From: Opitutia bacterium
GTDB taxonomy: Bacteria; Verrucomicrobiota; Verrucomicrobiia; Opitutales; Opitutaceae
Length of the DNA: 63,615 nucleotides
Assembly: GCA_947474365.1 (NCBI GenBank)
Contig: CANJIU010000051.1
Coordinates: 1 to 63,615 of the forward strand
Direction: 5' to 3'
Position numbers and translations under genes: made by a program. Below, piece after piece: positions 26,169 through 34,499 of the stretch. The notes beneath the pieces were generated by a model, which saw only the letters and a list, made by a program, of their open reading frames with translations, did no database searches and was not told where the DNA came from. Every line of letters starts with the position of its first letter. Within the stretch, counting starts at the first letter, position 1.

Positions 26169-28862
26169 ATGTCAAAATTTGTCTGCTGGAGTAGGAATGC
26201 AACGCTGATTTTCGCCGCCGTCGTTCCAGTCGCCGGACAGGCGCAATCCGCGAAGGGCCCCGATCGCGGGCCCGGCACGGAACCGGTCGTCACCCTCGAA
26301 AAATTCGTCGCCAACGAATCGAATTCCGACCCGCTCAGTCTCCTGCCGAACCGGGAGACCGACTCGATCTTCGGGTTCAACAAGTCGATGCAGGACACAC
26401 CCCGCTCGGTCTCCTACGTGAGCGGAGAGGTCATCGACACCCTCGGGCTTTCGGCCGTCGAAGATCTCGTCCGGGTCGTGCCCGGCGTGTTCACCGTGAC
26501 ACGTTTCGGAATCCAGGGAGGCATCGATGTGCGCAATGTTCCCGCGGATACCTATTTCCGCGGCATGAAGCGCATCAACCTCCAGGGTCACGGCCGCTCC
26601 GTGCTCGCCGCGATGGACTCAATCGAGGTCGTAAAAGGCCCGCCCTCGCCGATCTACGGCATGGGTAAGATCGGCGGCTACACCAACATGGTGCCCAAGG
26701 CCGGACGGGCGAAAACCGGCGGATACCTCCGGGAAAACGAAGGCACGTTTCAGTTCACGATGGGCAGCTATGACAAAATGGAAGTCTCCGCCGGCGTCGG
26801 CGGGCCGTTGAAGCTCGGTGACCGGCGCGGAGGCTATTATGTGTACGGCTTGGTCGAGGACTCCGACGCCTATGTCAGCGACGTACCTGTGAAGCAAAAA
26901 ATCGGCCAGGCGGCGGTCAGCATCGATCGAGCGCTCGGCCAGTTCCGCCTTGAGACCGGATTCAGCTACCAACTCAGCGGCACCGCCGGGGCGTTTCCGG
27001 GGCGCCTGACCCAGGACTGGATCGACCGCGGCACCGTCATCACCGGCACGCCGCTGGTCAATCTCGACGCCAACCGCAACGGCATGGTGGGCTTCTACGA
27101 ACTCTACCGCGGTTCCCCCGTGCGCGGCGCGCTGAGCACCAACAACGCCCCACTCAGCCAGCGCTACAACTGGCCGAATGACCCGAGCGGCAAGCCCTAC
27201 GCGCTCGGCAGTTTTCCCAAAATCTCGGGCATCCCCGCGCCGATGCTCGCCTATCTGCAGGCCAATCCCGCCGCCGATCCCACAGGCTTGCTGCGCGCGC
27301 AGGGCGCCGGCGCCCCCCTGCCCGCCTCCGGGCTGCTGCCAGTCGGGTTTGTCCTCGACCCGCGCACCGTCGGCACCGGCACGGTCGACTACCGCCGCCC
27401 CAGCGCCTACGAGCGAAAGGTCGATGCCGAATTCATCGTCGGCTACCTCGACCTAATCAATGATTCCAATCCGGATCTCACGTTCAAGAACCAGCTCTTC
27501 TTCGACAGCCAGGATCAATACAAGATTTCCAACACCCCGAGCGGCGGCAAACAGGACGTCTACATCATCGAGAACAAGTTTACGGTCACCAAGCGCTTCA
27601 CGGGCATGCCTGACTGGCTGAGCCTGAATTCGCTCGCCTCCGCCAATGTCCGCGGCACCCGCGCCACGGGCTATCGGTGGGGCGGTGACTTCGGGGGCGG
27701 CTATCGCGTCGACGCCACGTCCGCCACGCACACGTATGACAATTTCTCACACGCCTTTGACAACCCCGACATCAACAACGACGGCGCACCCTGGACGAGT
27801 CGCTACCGCACACTCTACACCGAGGTCGGACTCGGCGTGATGTTCGACGTCGACGTCTTTTCCAAGGTCAACCTCATGTTCGGCGGGCGCATCGATGGAT
27901 CAACCGCCGAAAACATCGACTACGCGTCCTTCAACGTAAACACAGGGACGTCCGACAATCCAGGGCGCCAGGAGACGGCCGATCTCGCGGCCAAGGGCTG
28001 GGACTCCGGCAAGTCCTGGAGCGCGAGCCTCAGTTATCACGGCATCCGCTCGGTCACACCCTATTTTACGATCTCGAATTCGAGCCTTACGCTCGAGGCC
28101 AACAACAACAAGATGGACAACGCCGTGATCCTCGCCGGCCACATCGGCCACGGCGAATTGAAGGAGGCCGGTATCAAGACCGGGCTCTTCAAGAACAAGC
28201 TATTCATCACCGTCGCGGGCTACGAGCAGACACGGACGGACGTGAGTGCCAACTCCGACACGTCGTTGCTCGGCGCCGAGGTGTCGTCGACCAAGACCCG
28301 CGGATCCGAACTGGAAATCAAGTGGGTGCCCAACCGCGCGCTTTCGATTTCGGCCTACGCCCTGGCGCAAAAGACCATCTACACCCCGGTACGCACCGGA
28401 ACGATTTGGATCAACGCCGACTGGCTCGGGTTCAAGGACGTCGTCGATCCCGCCACCGGCAAGGTCGTTTATCCCGCCAACGCCTTCGGCTACGGCGGCA
28501 AGCTGAACCTCAACGTACCTCAGGCCATCGCCGATCAATACTCGGAAAAGCAGGGCCTGCCGGAAAATCAATACGGCGTGTCGTCAGTCTACACCTTCCC
28601 GAGCGGACTTGGATTCAGCATCTCCGGCAATTATTTCGACGCGACCTACTCGGGTCGCTGGCGGTTGCTCAAGCTGCCGCCGATGCGCACCGCGAACGTC
28701 GGCCTGTTTTTCAAAATCAGCCGCTGGCGCGCCAAGGTCGACGTCTTCAACGTCACCAACGATCTGAGTTTCCGCGCCCGCAGCGGCGGTGATGGCAGCG
28801 AGACGCTGGTCACGGTGAATCCGGACCGCCGCTTCCAGGTCTCACTCACGCGCAGTTTCTGA
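26169..28862 (+). CDS. TonB-dependent receptor heading the hydrolase-RND operon
   Basis: The 897-residue protein begins with a signal peptide ending near VAGQAQS. It has a plug with SMQDTPRSVSYVSGEVID and MDSIEVVKGPPSPIYGMGK segments, resembling siderophore-type and aromatic-compound receptors more than SusC, and a barrel ending in SLTRSF. There is no STN or other signalling domain. It would import a bulky ligand across the outer membrane with TonB energy. The next gene, the first of three secreted hydrolase paralogues, starts 61 bp downstream on the same strand, so the ligand is likely their substrate or product. Confidence 0.93.
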   Translation: MSKFVCWSRNATLIFAAVVPVAGQAQSAKGPDRGPGTEPVVTLEKFVANESNSDPLSLLPNRETDSIFGFNKSMQDTPRSVSYVSGEVIDTLGLSAVEDLVRVVPGVFTVTRFGIQGGIDVRNVPADTYFRGMKRINLQGHGRSVLAAMDSIEVVKGPPSPIYGMGKIGGYTNMVPKAGRAKTGGYLRENEGTFQFTMGSYDKMEVSAGVGGPLKLGDRRGGYYVYGLVEDSDAYVSDVPVKQKIGQAAVSIDRALGQFRLETGFSYQLSGTAGAFPGRLTQDWIDRGTVITGTPLVNLDANRNGMVGFYELYRGSPVRGALSTNNAPLSQRYNWPNDPSGKPYALGSFPKISGIPAPMLAYLQANPAADPTGLLRAQGAGAPLPASGLLPVGFVLDPRTVGTGTVDYRRPSAYERKVDAEFIVGYLDLINDSNPDLTFKNQLFFDSQDQYKISNTPSGGKQDVYIIENKFTVTKRFTGMPDWLSLNSLASANVRGTRATGYRWGGDFGGGYRVDATSATHTYDNFSHAFDNPDINNDGAPWTSRYRTLYTEVGLGVMFDVDVFSKVNLMFGGRIDGSTAENIDYASFNVNTGTSDNPGRQETADLAAKGWDSGKSWSASLSYHGIRSVTPYFTISNSSLTLEANNNKMDNAVILAGHIGHGELKEAGIKTGLFKNKLFITVAGYEQTRTDVSANSDTSLLGAEVSSTKTRGSELEIKWVPNRALSISAYALAQKTIYTPVRTGTIWINADWLGFKDVVDPATGKVVYPANAFGYGGKLNLNVPQAIADQYSEKQGLPENQYGVSSVYTFPSGLGFSISGNYFDATYSGRWRLLKLPPMRTANVGLFFKISRWRAKVDVFNVTNDLSFRARSGGDGSETLVTVNPDRRFQVSLTRSF

Positions 28863-28923
28863 GCGTCTTGGTTTCCCGCGCCACGCCACCCGTCGGCGTG
28901 GCCCCCTTTTCCTCTCACCTTCC

Positions 28924-30372
28924 ATGACTATGCATTCCCGCCTCCGTCTCCCCCGCTGCGCCGTGGCGCTGCTGCTCACCACCGCGCTGCTTCACGCCGA
29001 TCCCGCCGCCCTCGAAAAGAAAATCTGGGCCCTCCTCGATCAGGACAAACTCTACAGTTCGCTGCCGGGGGCCGATTTCCTCGCCCTGGGCGCCGGCTTT
29101 GATTTGCCCGACGGCGGGAAGACCGTGACCGACCTGACGCTGGCCGCGCCGGGCGGTGCGCTCGATTTTCGTGTTCTCGAAAAAATTCCCGCGAAGACCC
29201 TGGGTTATGAGGCGAAGTGGTGCGTGGAACGCTTCAAACACTACAATCTCGACTGGGACATCACCGGCCTGCGCCTCACCTCGCTTGATCCAGAAGCGAA
29301 GAAGTATCCGTGGCTCGTCATCATGAACGGAGGCGCCGCCAACGTGTACGAGTTTTTCGTCGATCTGAAGAGCCGCCCGGGCTGGGGCCAGTTTCTCGCG
29401 CAGAAGCTGAATGTGTTCATCGTCAGCATTCCGGGAAATTTCAAATACGGCGGCTGGACGCAGCCGATCAAGGACGAGAGCCGCCAACCCGCCTACCTCC
29501 TCGATCGCGATCTCTCGCCCGACGAGAACAACGTCCGCCATGCCATCTACACCAATCGCATGGTGATGCACGGACTGGAGCAGCTCGTGATGAAGCACAC
29601 GACCGGCGACATCTTCATGATTGGGCACTCGACCTCCGGCGAACTCGCCTTCCTCTCGTACGAGTATCCGGCGCTCGCGGAGCGCCTCAAGGGCCGCTTC
29701 CTCGGCTGGGGTAGCGGCGGCCCCGCGCGGGCCCGCGGTTTGCAGGCAGCGAAGGAGCCCGGCACGCGGGACACCGAAGGCGGCATGTCGGCGATGAAGG
29801 CACTCGAAGTCCTCAACCGGCGCGACGCCAAAGGTTACAGCCGCGGCTACAGCGGCTGGCTCAATCCGCTCTACGAGCCGGGCATGTCGCACATGCAGAT
29901 CGCCGAAAAGTGGCTCGAGGCGGAAAAGGTCCGCCGGCCAAACTTCAAGCAACCGCTCCAGGACATGGAGCACAGCTCCGGGGCGTGGGGAAAGAAGGGC
30001 GAGTTGGAGCGGCAAATCGAGGCGCTGCTCGCAAAGTCCGGCAACCCCTGGGGAGTCGACCTCGACGAGGTCAGCCGGGATTTGTTCTCGACGGCCTTCA
30101 CGCGCATGGACGGCTTCAATCAAATTGTGTGGTGCGTCGGGCACTACGACCGCAACCACTGGCTGCCCGAGGATCCGATGAACGCCTGGGAGGTGTTTCT
30201 CGCCAAGGAATTCCGGCTGAAGAACCCCTCCGCCAAGGTGCGCATCCTCGTCTGGGATGTCCCCATGACCCATTACGGCCACGTTGAGAAGCCGAAGGAA
30301 CTGGCCGCCGGATTCTACAGCGTGGTGCGGTGGTTCAACTACAACCCGGCCACCGTCGCGGCCACCAACTGA
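28924..30372 (+). CDS. Secreted putative serine (alpha/beta) hydrolase, paralogue A
   Basis: The 482-residue protein has a signal peptide (through LLTTALLHA). I do not recognise the family. A nucleophile-elbow-like motif IGHSTSGELA places the candidate serine at Ser236, and a C-terminal MTHYGHVE motif offers His450/His453. An Asp in the GHYDRNHW segment could complete the triad. Conserved blocks shared with the next two genes include MNGGAANVYEF, IPGNFKYGGW, GWGSGGPAR and LNPLYEPGMS. It probably acts in the periplasm or at the surface on an ester or amide. It follows the TonB receptor and is followed after 8 bp by paralogue B. An alternative start is the ATG two codons downstream. Confidence 0.8.
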   Translation: MTMHSRLRLPRCAVALLLTTALLHADPAALEKKIWALLDQDKLYSSLPGADFLALGAGFDLPDGGKTVTDLTLAAPGGALDFRVLEKIPAKTLGYEAKWCVERFKHYNLDWDITGLRLTSLDPEAKKYPWLVIMNGGAANVYEFFVDLKSRPGWGQFLAQKLNVFIVSIPGNFKYGGWTQPIKDESRQPAYLLDRDLSPDENNVRHAIYTNRMVMHGLEQLVMKHTTGDIFMIGHSTSGELAFLSYEYPALAERLKGRFLGWGSGGPARARGLQAAKEPGTRDTEGGMSAMKALEVLNRRDAKGYSRGYSGWLNPLYEPGMSHMQIAEKWLEAEKVRRPNFKQPLQDMEHSSGAWGKKGELERQIEALLAKSGNPWGVDLDEVSRDLFSTAFTRMDGFNQIVWCVGHYDRNHWLPEDPMNAWEVFLAKEFRLKNPSAKVRILVWDVPMTHYGHVEKPKELAAGFYSVVRWFNYNPATVAATN

Positions 30373-30380
30373 TCGTCCCC

Positions 30381-31856
30381 ATGACTTCCGCCCATTTCCG
30401 TACCGCCGCACTCGCAGCCGCCCTTGCCGCGGCTCCACTCGTTCGCGCAGCCGACGCCGGCTCGTTGGTCCACATGCTCCTTTCCGAAGAAAAGCCCTTC
30501 GTGATGCTGCCGGAACCGGATTTTCGCTCGTTCCGCATTGCACTCCCCGACGAAGGGAAAAGCGTCTCCGCCCTGGCCCTCGCCGCGCCCGGCGGCGCCT
30601 TCGATCCGCGCGACGTCGCCAAGATCGACCCCAAGGCGCTGGGCTACAAGGCCGAGTGGTGCGTCGAGCGTTTCTCGCGTTACAATCTTCCGTGGGACAT
30701 CACCGGTCTCAAGCTGACCAGTCTCAATCCCGACGCGGCCAAATACCCGTGGGTGGTGATCATGAACGGCGGCGCCGCCAACGTCTACGAGTTCTACGTG
30801 GATCTAAAAAACCGTCCCGGCTGGGGCCAATATCTGGCCCAGAAACTCAACGTGATGATCGTCACGATTCCCGGTAACTTCAAATACGGCGGCTGGGAAA
30901 AGCCGATCAAGGATCGTGATCCCGCGTTTCTCCTCGACCGCGATCTCACGGCGAACGAAGTCCTCGTTTACAACAGCGTTTTCACCAATCGCGTGGTTTT
31001 CCAGGGCCTGAAGCAATTGCTCACGAAAAACACGACGGGCGAGCTGCTCCTCGTCGGTCACTCGACCTCGGGGGAACTTCCGCACCTCGCCAAAGCCGAC
31101 GCCGATCTGGGTCCGCGGCTCAAGGGCCGGTTCCTCGGCTGGGGCAGCGGCGGTCCCGTCCGCATCAAATCCATCATCGACGCGAAGAAGGCCGCCGATC
31201 CCGATTTCGTCGCGGCTCCCACCCTCACCGGGGGACGCGGGGACGAAGGCGGCACCCGGAACCTGAAGGAATCCGGCCCGTTGTGGCTCAACACGCTCGC
31301 CCGCCGCACGCCCCAGGTCTACAGCCGCGTCTACAGCCGCTGGTTGAATCCGCTCTACGAGCCGGGCATGTCCGTCCTCGACATCGCCACGCGCTGGCTC
31401 GAGGTCGAGGGTCGCCGCCGCGCCAATTTCAAGCAGCCGCTGCAGGACCTGGAACACAGCAACAACTTCGCGGCCAAGGGCGACATCGAGGTGGCGATCG
31501 AGCAGGCTCTGCTGAAGACCGGCAATCCCTGGAAGGTCAGCGTTGAGGACGTGCAAAAAGATCTTTGCTCGACCAGCTTCCCGCCGCTCAAGGGCTACCG
31601 GACGATGGTCTGGTGCGTCGCCAAACTCGACGGCCATTGGAACGCGATCTACCCCGGCCAAGGCGGCGACGTGGGAATCGCCGCGGAATACCGCGTCCAA
31701 AATCCGTCCGCGAAAATCCGCGTAATCGGCTGGGACCTCAACATGACCCACTACGGCCACGTCGAATTGCCCGAACAGCTCGCCGGCGCCGTTTTCAACG
31801 TCGTCGATTGGATGGTCTCCGACAACGCCACCGCCCGCACTGCCTCGCTCAATTGA
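30381..31856 (+). CDS. Secreted putative serine (alpha/beta) hydrolase, paralogue B
   Basis: The 491-residue protein has a signal peptide ending near LVRAADAG. It keeps the nucleophile elbow GHSTSGEL (Ser228) and the MTHYGH histidine (His457), but it lacks the YDRNHWxPEDPM block found in A and C; there it reads KLDGHWNAIYPGQGG. Its N-terminal segment is also more diverged. This suggests a changed substrate site while catalysis is kept. The start at 30381 (MTSAHFRT) begins the signal peptide, whereas an upstream in-frame extension overlaps paralogue A. Gaps of 8 bp before and 16 bp after support one transcript. Confidence 0.8.
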   Translation: MTSAHFRTAALAAALAAAPLVRAADAGSLVHMLLSEEKPFVMLPEPDFRSFRIALPDEGKSVSALALAAPGGAFDPRDVAKIDPKALGYKAEWCVERFSRYNLPWDITGLKLTSLNPDAAKYPWVVIMNGGAANVYEFYVDLKNRPGWGQYLAQKLNVMIVTIPGNFKYGGWEKPIKDRDPAFLLDRDLTANEVLVYNSVFTNRVVFQGLKQLLTKNTTGELLLVGHSTSGELPHLAKADADLGPRLKGRFLGWGSGGPVRIKSIIDAKKAADPDFVAAPTLTGGRGDEGGTRNLKESGPLWLNTLARRTPQVYSRVYSRWLNPLYEPGMSVLDIATRWLEVEGRRRANFKQPLQDLEHSNNFAAKGDIEVAIEQALLKTGNPWKVSVEDVQKDLCSTSFPPLKGYRTMVWCVAKLDGHWNAIYPGQGGDVGIAAEYRVQNPSAKIRVIGWDLNMTHYGHVELPEQLAGAVFNVVDWMVSDNATARTASLN

Positions 31857-31872
31857 ACCTTCCTGCTCTCGC

Positions 31873-33321
31873 ATGAAATTCCGCACTCTTTCCGCCGTCA
31901 CGCTCTCCGGCCTGCTCGCCACCCGGGCATTTGCCAATGTCACCGTCGAGAAAAAGATCTGGACGCTCCTCGACGACCCGAAGTCAACCTACGTCTCGCT
32001 CGGCACCGATGACTTCATGTCGCTCGGCGACGGCTTCGAACTGCCCGATGGCGGCAAGACCGTCACCGATCTCGCCCTCAAAGCACCGGGTGGCGCGTTT
32101 GATCCGCGCGACGTTGCAAAAATTCCCGCCACGACACTCGGCTACAAGGCCGACTGGATCGTCGAGCGCTACAAGCACTACAATCTCGACTGGGACATCA
32201 CCGGGCTGCGCCTGACCAGCAACGATCCCGCGGCGAAGAAATATCCGTGGTTGATCATCATGAACGGCGGCGCCGCCAACGTCTACGAGTTCTACGTCGA
32301 CCTGAAAAACCGGCCGGGCTGGGGGCAATTTCTCGCGCAAAAGCTCAACGTGATGATCGTCACGATCCCCGGAAATTTCAAATACGGCGGCTGGGACGAA
32401 CCCATCACAAGCGAGAAGCGGCAGCCCGCCTACCTCCTGGACCGTGATCTCACGATGGATGAATACGAGGTGCGCAATTGTCTGCTCACAAACGTCAACG
32501 TCATGAAGGGGCTGAAGCAGCTGCTCATGAAAAACACGACTGGCGATCTGCTGCTCATCGGGCACTCGACGTCGGGCGAGCTCGCCATGCTCGCGAACAA
32601 TGACCCCGAGCTGCGCGCCCGCACCAACGGTCGCTACCTTGGCTGGGGCAGCGGCGGACCGGCGCGCATGGACCTCGTCCGCGACGCGCGGGCGGCGGCC
32701 AAACCGGCCGACGCCGCACCGGCTGGCCGCGGCGGTCGCGCCGCCGCGGGTGGCGCCCCGTCGGCCCCCCGGGAGCGCTTGGAATTGCACCTCCTTTCCC
32801 GTCGGAACAAGCAGACCTACGCCCGCGGCTACAGCCGTTGGCTGAATCCGCTCTACGAACCGGGCATGTCGACGATGGAAATCGCCGAGAAATGGCTTGA
32901 GGTCGAAGGCCGGCGCCGGGCAAATTTCAAACAGCAGATCCAAAACATCGAACACGGCGGCGACATCGCGCTCAAGGGATGGATCGAAGTTTCGTTGGAG
33001 GCGTTGCTCAAGAAAACCGGCAATCCGTGGAAGGTGAACCTCGAGGAGGTCAGCGCGGAACTTTTCTCCACGCACTTCACGAAGATGGACGGCTATCAGC
33101 AGATGGTGTGGACGGTCGCGCACTACGATCGCAATCACTGGGTGCCCGAGGATCCGATGACGGCCACGGAGGTATTTTTCGCCACCGAGTATCGCCGCAT
33201 CAATCCGGACGCCAAGGTTCGCCTCATCATCTGGGATCCGCTGATGACCCACTACGGCCACGTCGAACTGCCGAAGCAGCTCGCCTCCGCCACCTACAGC
33301 GTCGTGCGTTGGTTCAAGTGA
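31873..33321 (+). CDS. Secreted putative serine (alpha/beta) hydrolase, paralogue C
   Basis: The 482-residue protein has a signal peptide ending near TRAFA. It shares the nucleophile elbow GHSTSGEL (Ser232), the MTHYGH histidine (His460) and the YDRNHWVPEDPM block with paralogue A, to which it looks closer than to B. It has an Ala/Gly/Arg/Pro-rich low-complexity insertion at about 275-300, just after GWGSGGPAR, which looks like a flexible loop. Its TGA stop overlaps the GTG start of the RND fusion-protein gene (33318-33321), so hydrolase and efflux genes are translationally coupled. Confidence 0.8.
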   Translation: MKFRTLSAVTLSGLLATRAFANVTVEKKIWTLLDDPKSTYVSLGTDDFMSLGDGFELPDGGKTVTDLALKAPGGAFDPRDVAKIPATTLGYKADWIVERYKHYNLDWDITGLRLTSNDPAAKKYPWLIIMNGGAANVYEFYVDLKNRPGWGQFLAQKLNVMIVTIPGNFKYGGWDEPITSEKRQPAYLLDRDLTMDEYEVRNCLLTNVNVMKGLKQLLMKNTTGDLLLIGHSTSGELAMLANNDPELRARTNGRYLGWGSGGPARMDLVRDARAAAKPADAAPAGRGGRAAAGGAPSAPRERLELHLLSRRNKQTYARGYSRWLNPLYEPGMSTMEIAEKWLEVEGRRRANFKQQIQNIEHGGDIALKGWIEVSLEALLKKTGNPWKVNLEEVSAELFSTHFTKMDGYQQMVWTVAHYDRNHWVPEDPMTATEVFFATEYRRINPDAKVRLIIWDPLMTHYGHVELPKQLASATYSVVRWFK

Positions 33322-34499
33322 CAACCCGTCGGCCGCGTTCACTCATCGCCCGGCTCGCGCTGGCGGTGGCACTTGGGCTTGCCGGCTGCGCCGAGAAGGC
33401 GAAGTCCGGCGGCGGTCGCCGCAGTCTCGGGGGCACGCCTCCAGTGCTCGTGAGCACCGTGCAGCGCAAGGTCGTCCCGCTTGTCCTTGACGCGGTGGGC
33501 GCCGTGGAGCCCATCCAGACAGCGGCGATTCGCTCCCAAATCACCGGCAACGCGATCAAGGTTCATTTCCGCGAGGGCCAGGACGTACAGGAGGGAGACC
33601 TGCTGTTCGACATCGATCCGCGGCCGTTTCGCAACGCCGTGAGTTCCGCCGAGGCCGACGTGCAGAAGTTCCGCGCCCAACTCGAGAACGCACGGCTGCA
33701 GGTCGCTCGCTACGAAACATTGAACCAGAGCGCGATGGTGTCGAAGGAGCAGATCCATTCGCTGCAAACCGCCGAGCGCACCCTCGCCGCCCAGCTCGCC
33801 GCCAGCGAGAGCGCGCTCGCGAACGGGCGGTTGCAGTTGGAGTATTGCTCAATCCGCGCCCCACTGTCCGGCCGCACCGGCGGCCTCGGCGCCCACGCCG
33901 GCGACCTCGTGCGCGCGGGCGACGCCAACGTCGCCCTGGTCACCATCAACCGGCTCGATCCGATTTACGTCACGTTCGGCGTGCCGCAACAGCACCTCGG
34001 CCGTCTCGCCCGCTACCGTGCCGCCGGCGTCATCACCGTGTCCGCCACCCCGACCGGCGCCGGCGAGTCAACGGAGACGGGCGAACTGACCTTTCTCGAC
34101 AACGCCGTCGATCCCGCCACTGGCACCGTCAAACTCAAGGCCACGTTTCCCAATCCGGCCCGCCGCCTCTGGCCCGGCCAATTTGTGACGGTGCGGGTCA
34201 CGCTCGACTCGCCCGAAGCGCTCGTCGTGCCCGCCGCCGCGCTGCAAAACGGCCAGAAAGGTCAGCACGTGTTTGTCGTCACCGAGGAGAAAAAGGCCGA
34301 GCAGCGCCCGGTCTCGATCGAGCGGATCAGCGAAGGATATGCCGTGATCGTGAAGGGCCTCACCGAAGGGGAAACCGTCGTGACCGATGGACAATTGCGC
34401 GTGGTCTCCGGCAAAGCCGTTGAAATCAGGCAACCCATTACCGCCGCGGCCGCCGGCGACACCGGAGCAAAGGGCAAGAAGAAGCGCAGAGCCGAATGA
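33318..34499 (+). CDS. RND efflux periplasmic adaptor (membrane fusion lipoprotein)
   Basis: The 393-residue protein is an HlyD/AcrA-type adaptor. A lipobox LAGC puts the acylated cysteine at Cys24. The barrel-sandwich halves (AVGAVEPIQTAAIRSQITG, EGDLLFDIDPRPF, IRAPLSGRTGGLGAHAGDLV) flank a coiled-coil hairpin at about 90-150, followed by a beta-barrel and a membrane-proximal domain. It links the inner-membrane pump to an outer-membrane channel. I chose GTG 33318, which overlaps the previous stop; longer in-frame sequence upstream overlaps paralogue C. Its stop overlaps the pump start by 4 bp. Confidence 0.93.
   Translation: MTTRRPRSLIARLALAVALGLAGCAEKAKSGGGRRSLGGTPPVLVSTVQRKVVPLVLDAVGAVEPIQTAAIRSQITGNAIKVHFREGQDVQEGDLLFDIDPRPFRNAVSSAEADVQKFRAQLENARLQVARYETLNQSAMVSKEQIHSLQTAERTLAAQLAASESALANGRLQLEYCSIRAPLSGRTGGLGAHAGDLVRAGDANVALVTINRLDPIYVTFGVPQQHLGRLARYRAAGVITVSATPTGAGESTETGELTFLDNAVDPATGTVKLKATFPNPARRLWPGQFVTVRVTLDSPEALVVPAAALQNGQKGQHVFVVTEEKKAEQRPVSIERISEGYAVIVKGLTEGETVVTDGQLRVVSGKAVEIRQPITAAAAGDTGAKGKKKRRAE

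Noticed and set aside
28915..33342. Long minus-strand open frames opposite each of the three hydrolase genes (542, 379 and 452 codons)
   Set aside because: They mirror each other only because the plus-strand genes are paralogous. Their products are Val/Arg/Gly-rich shadows with no signal peptide or motif.
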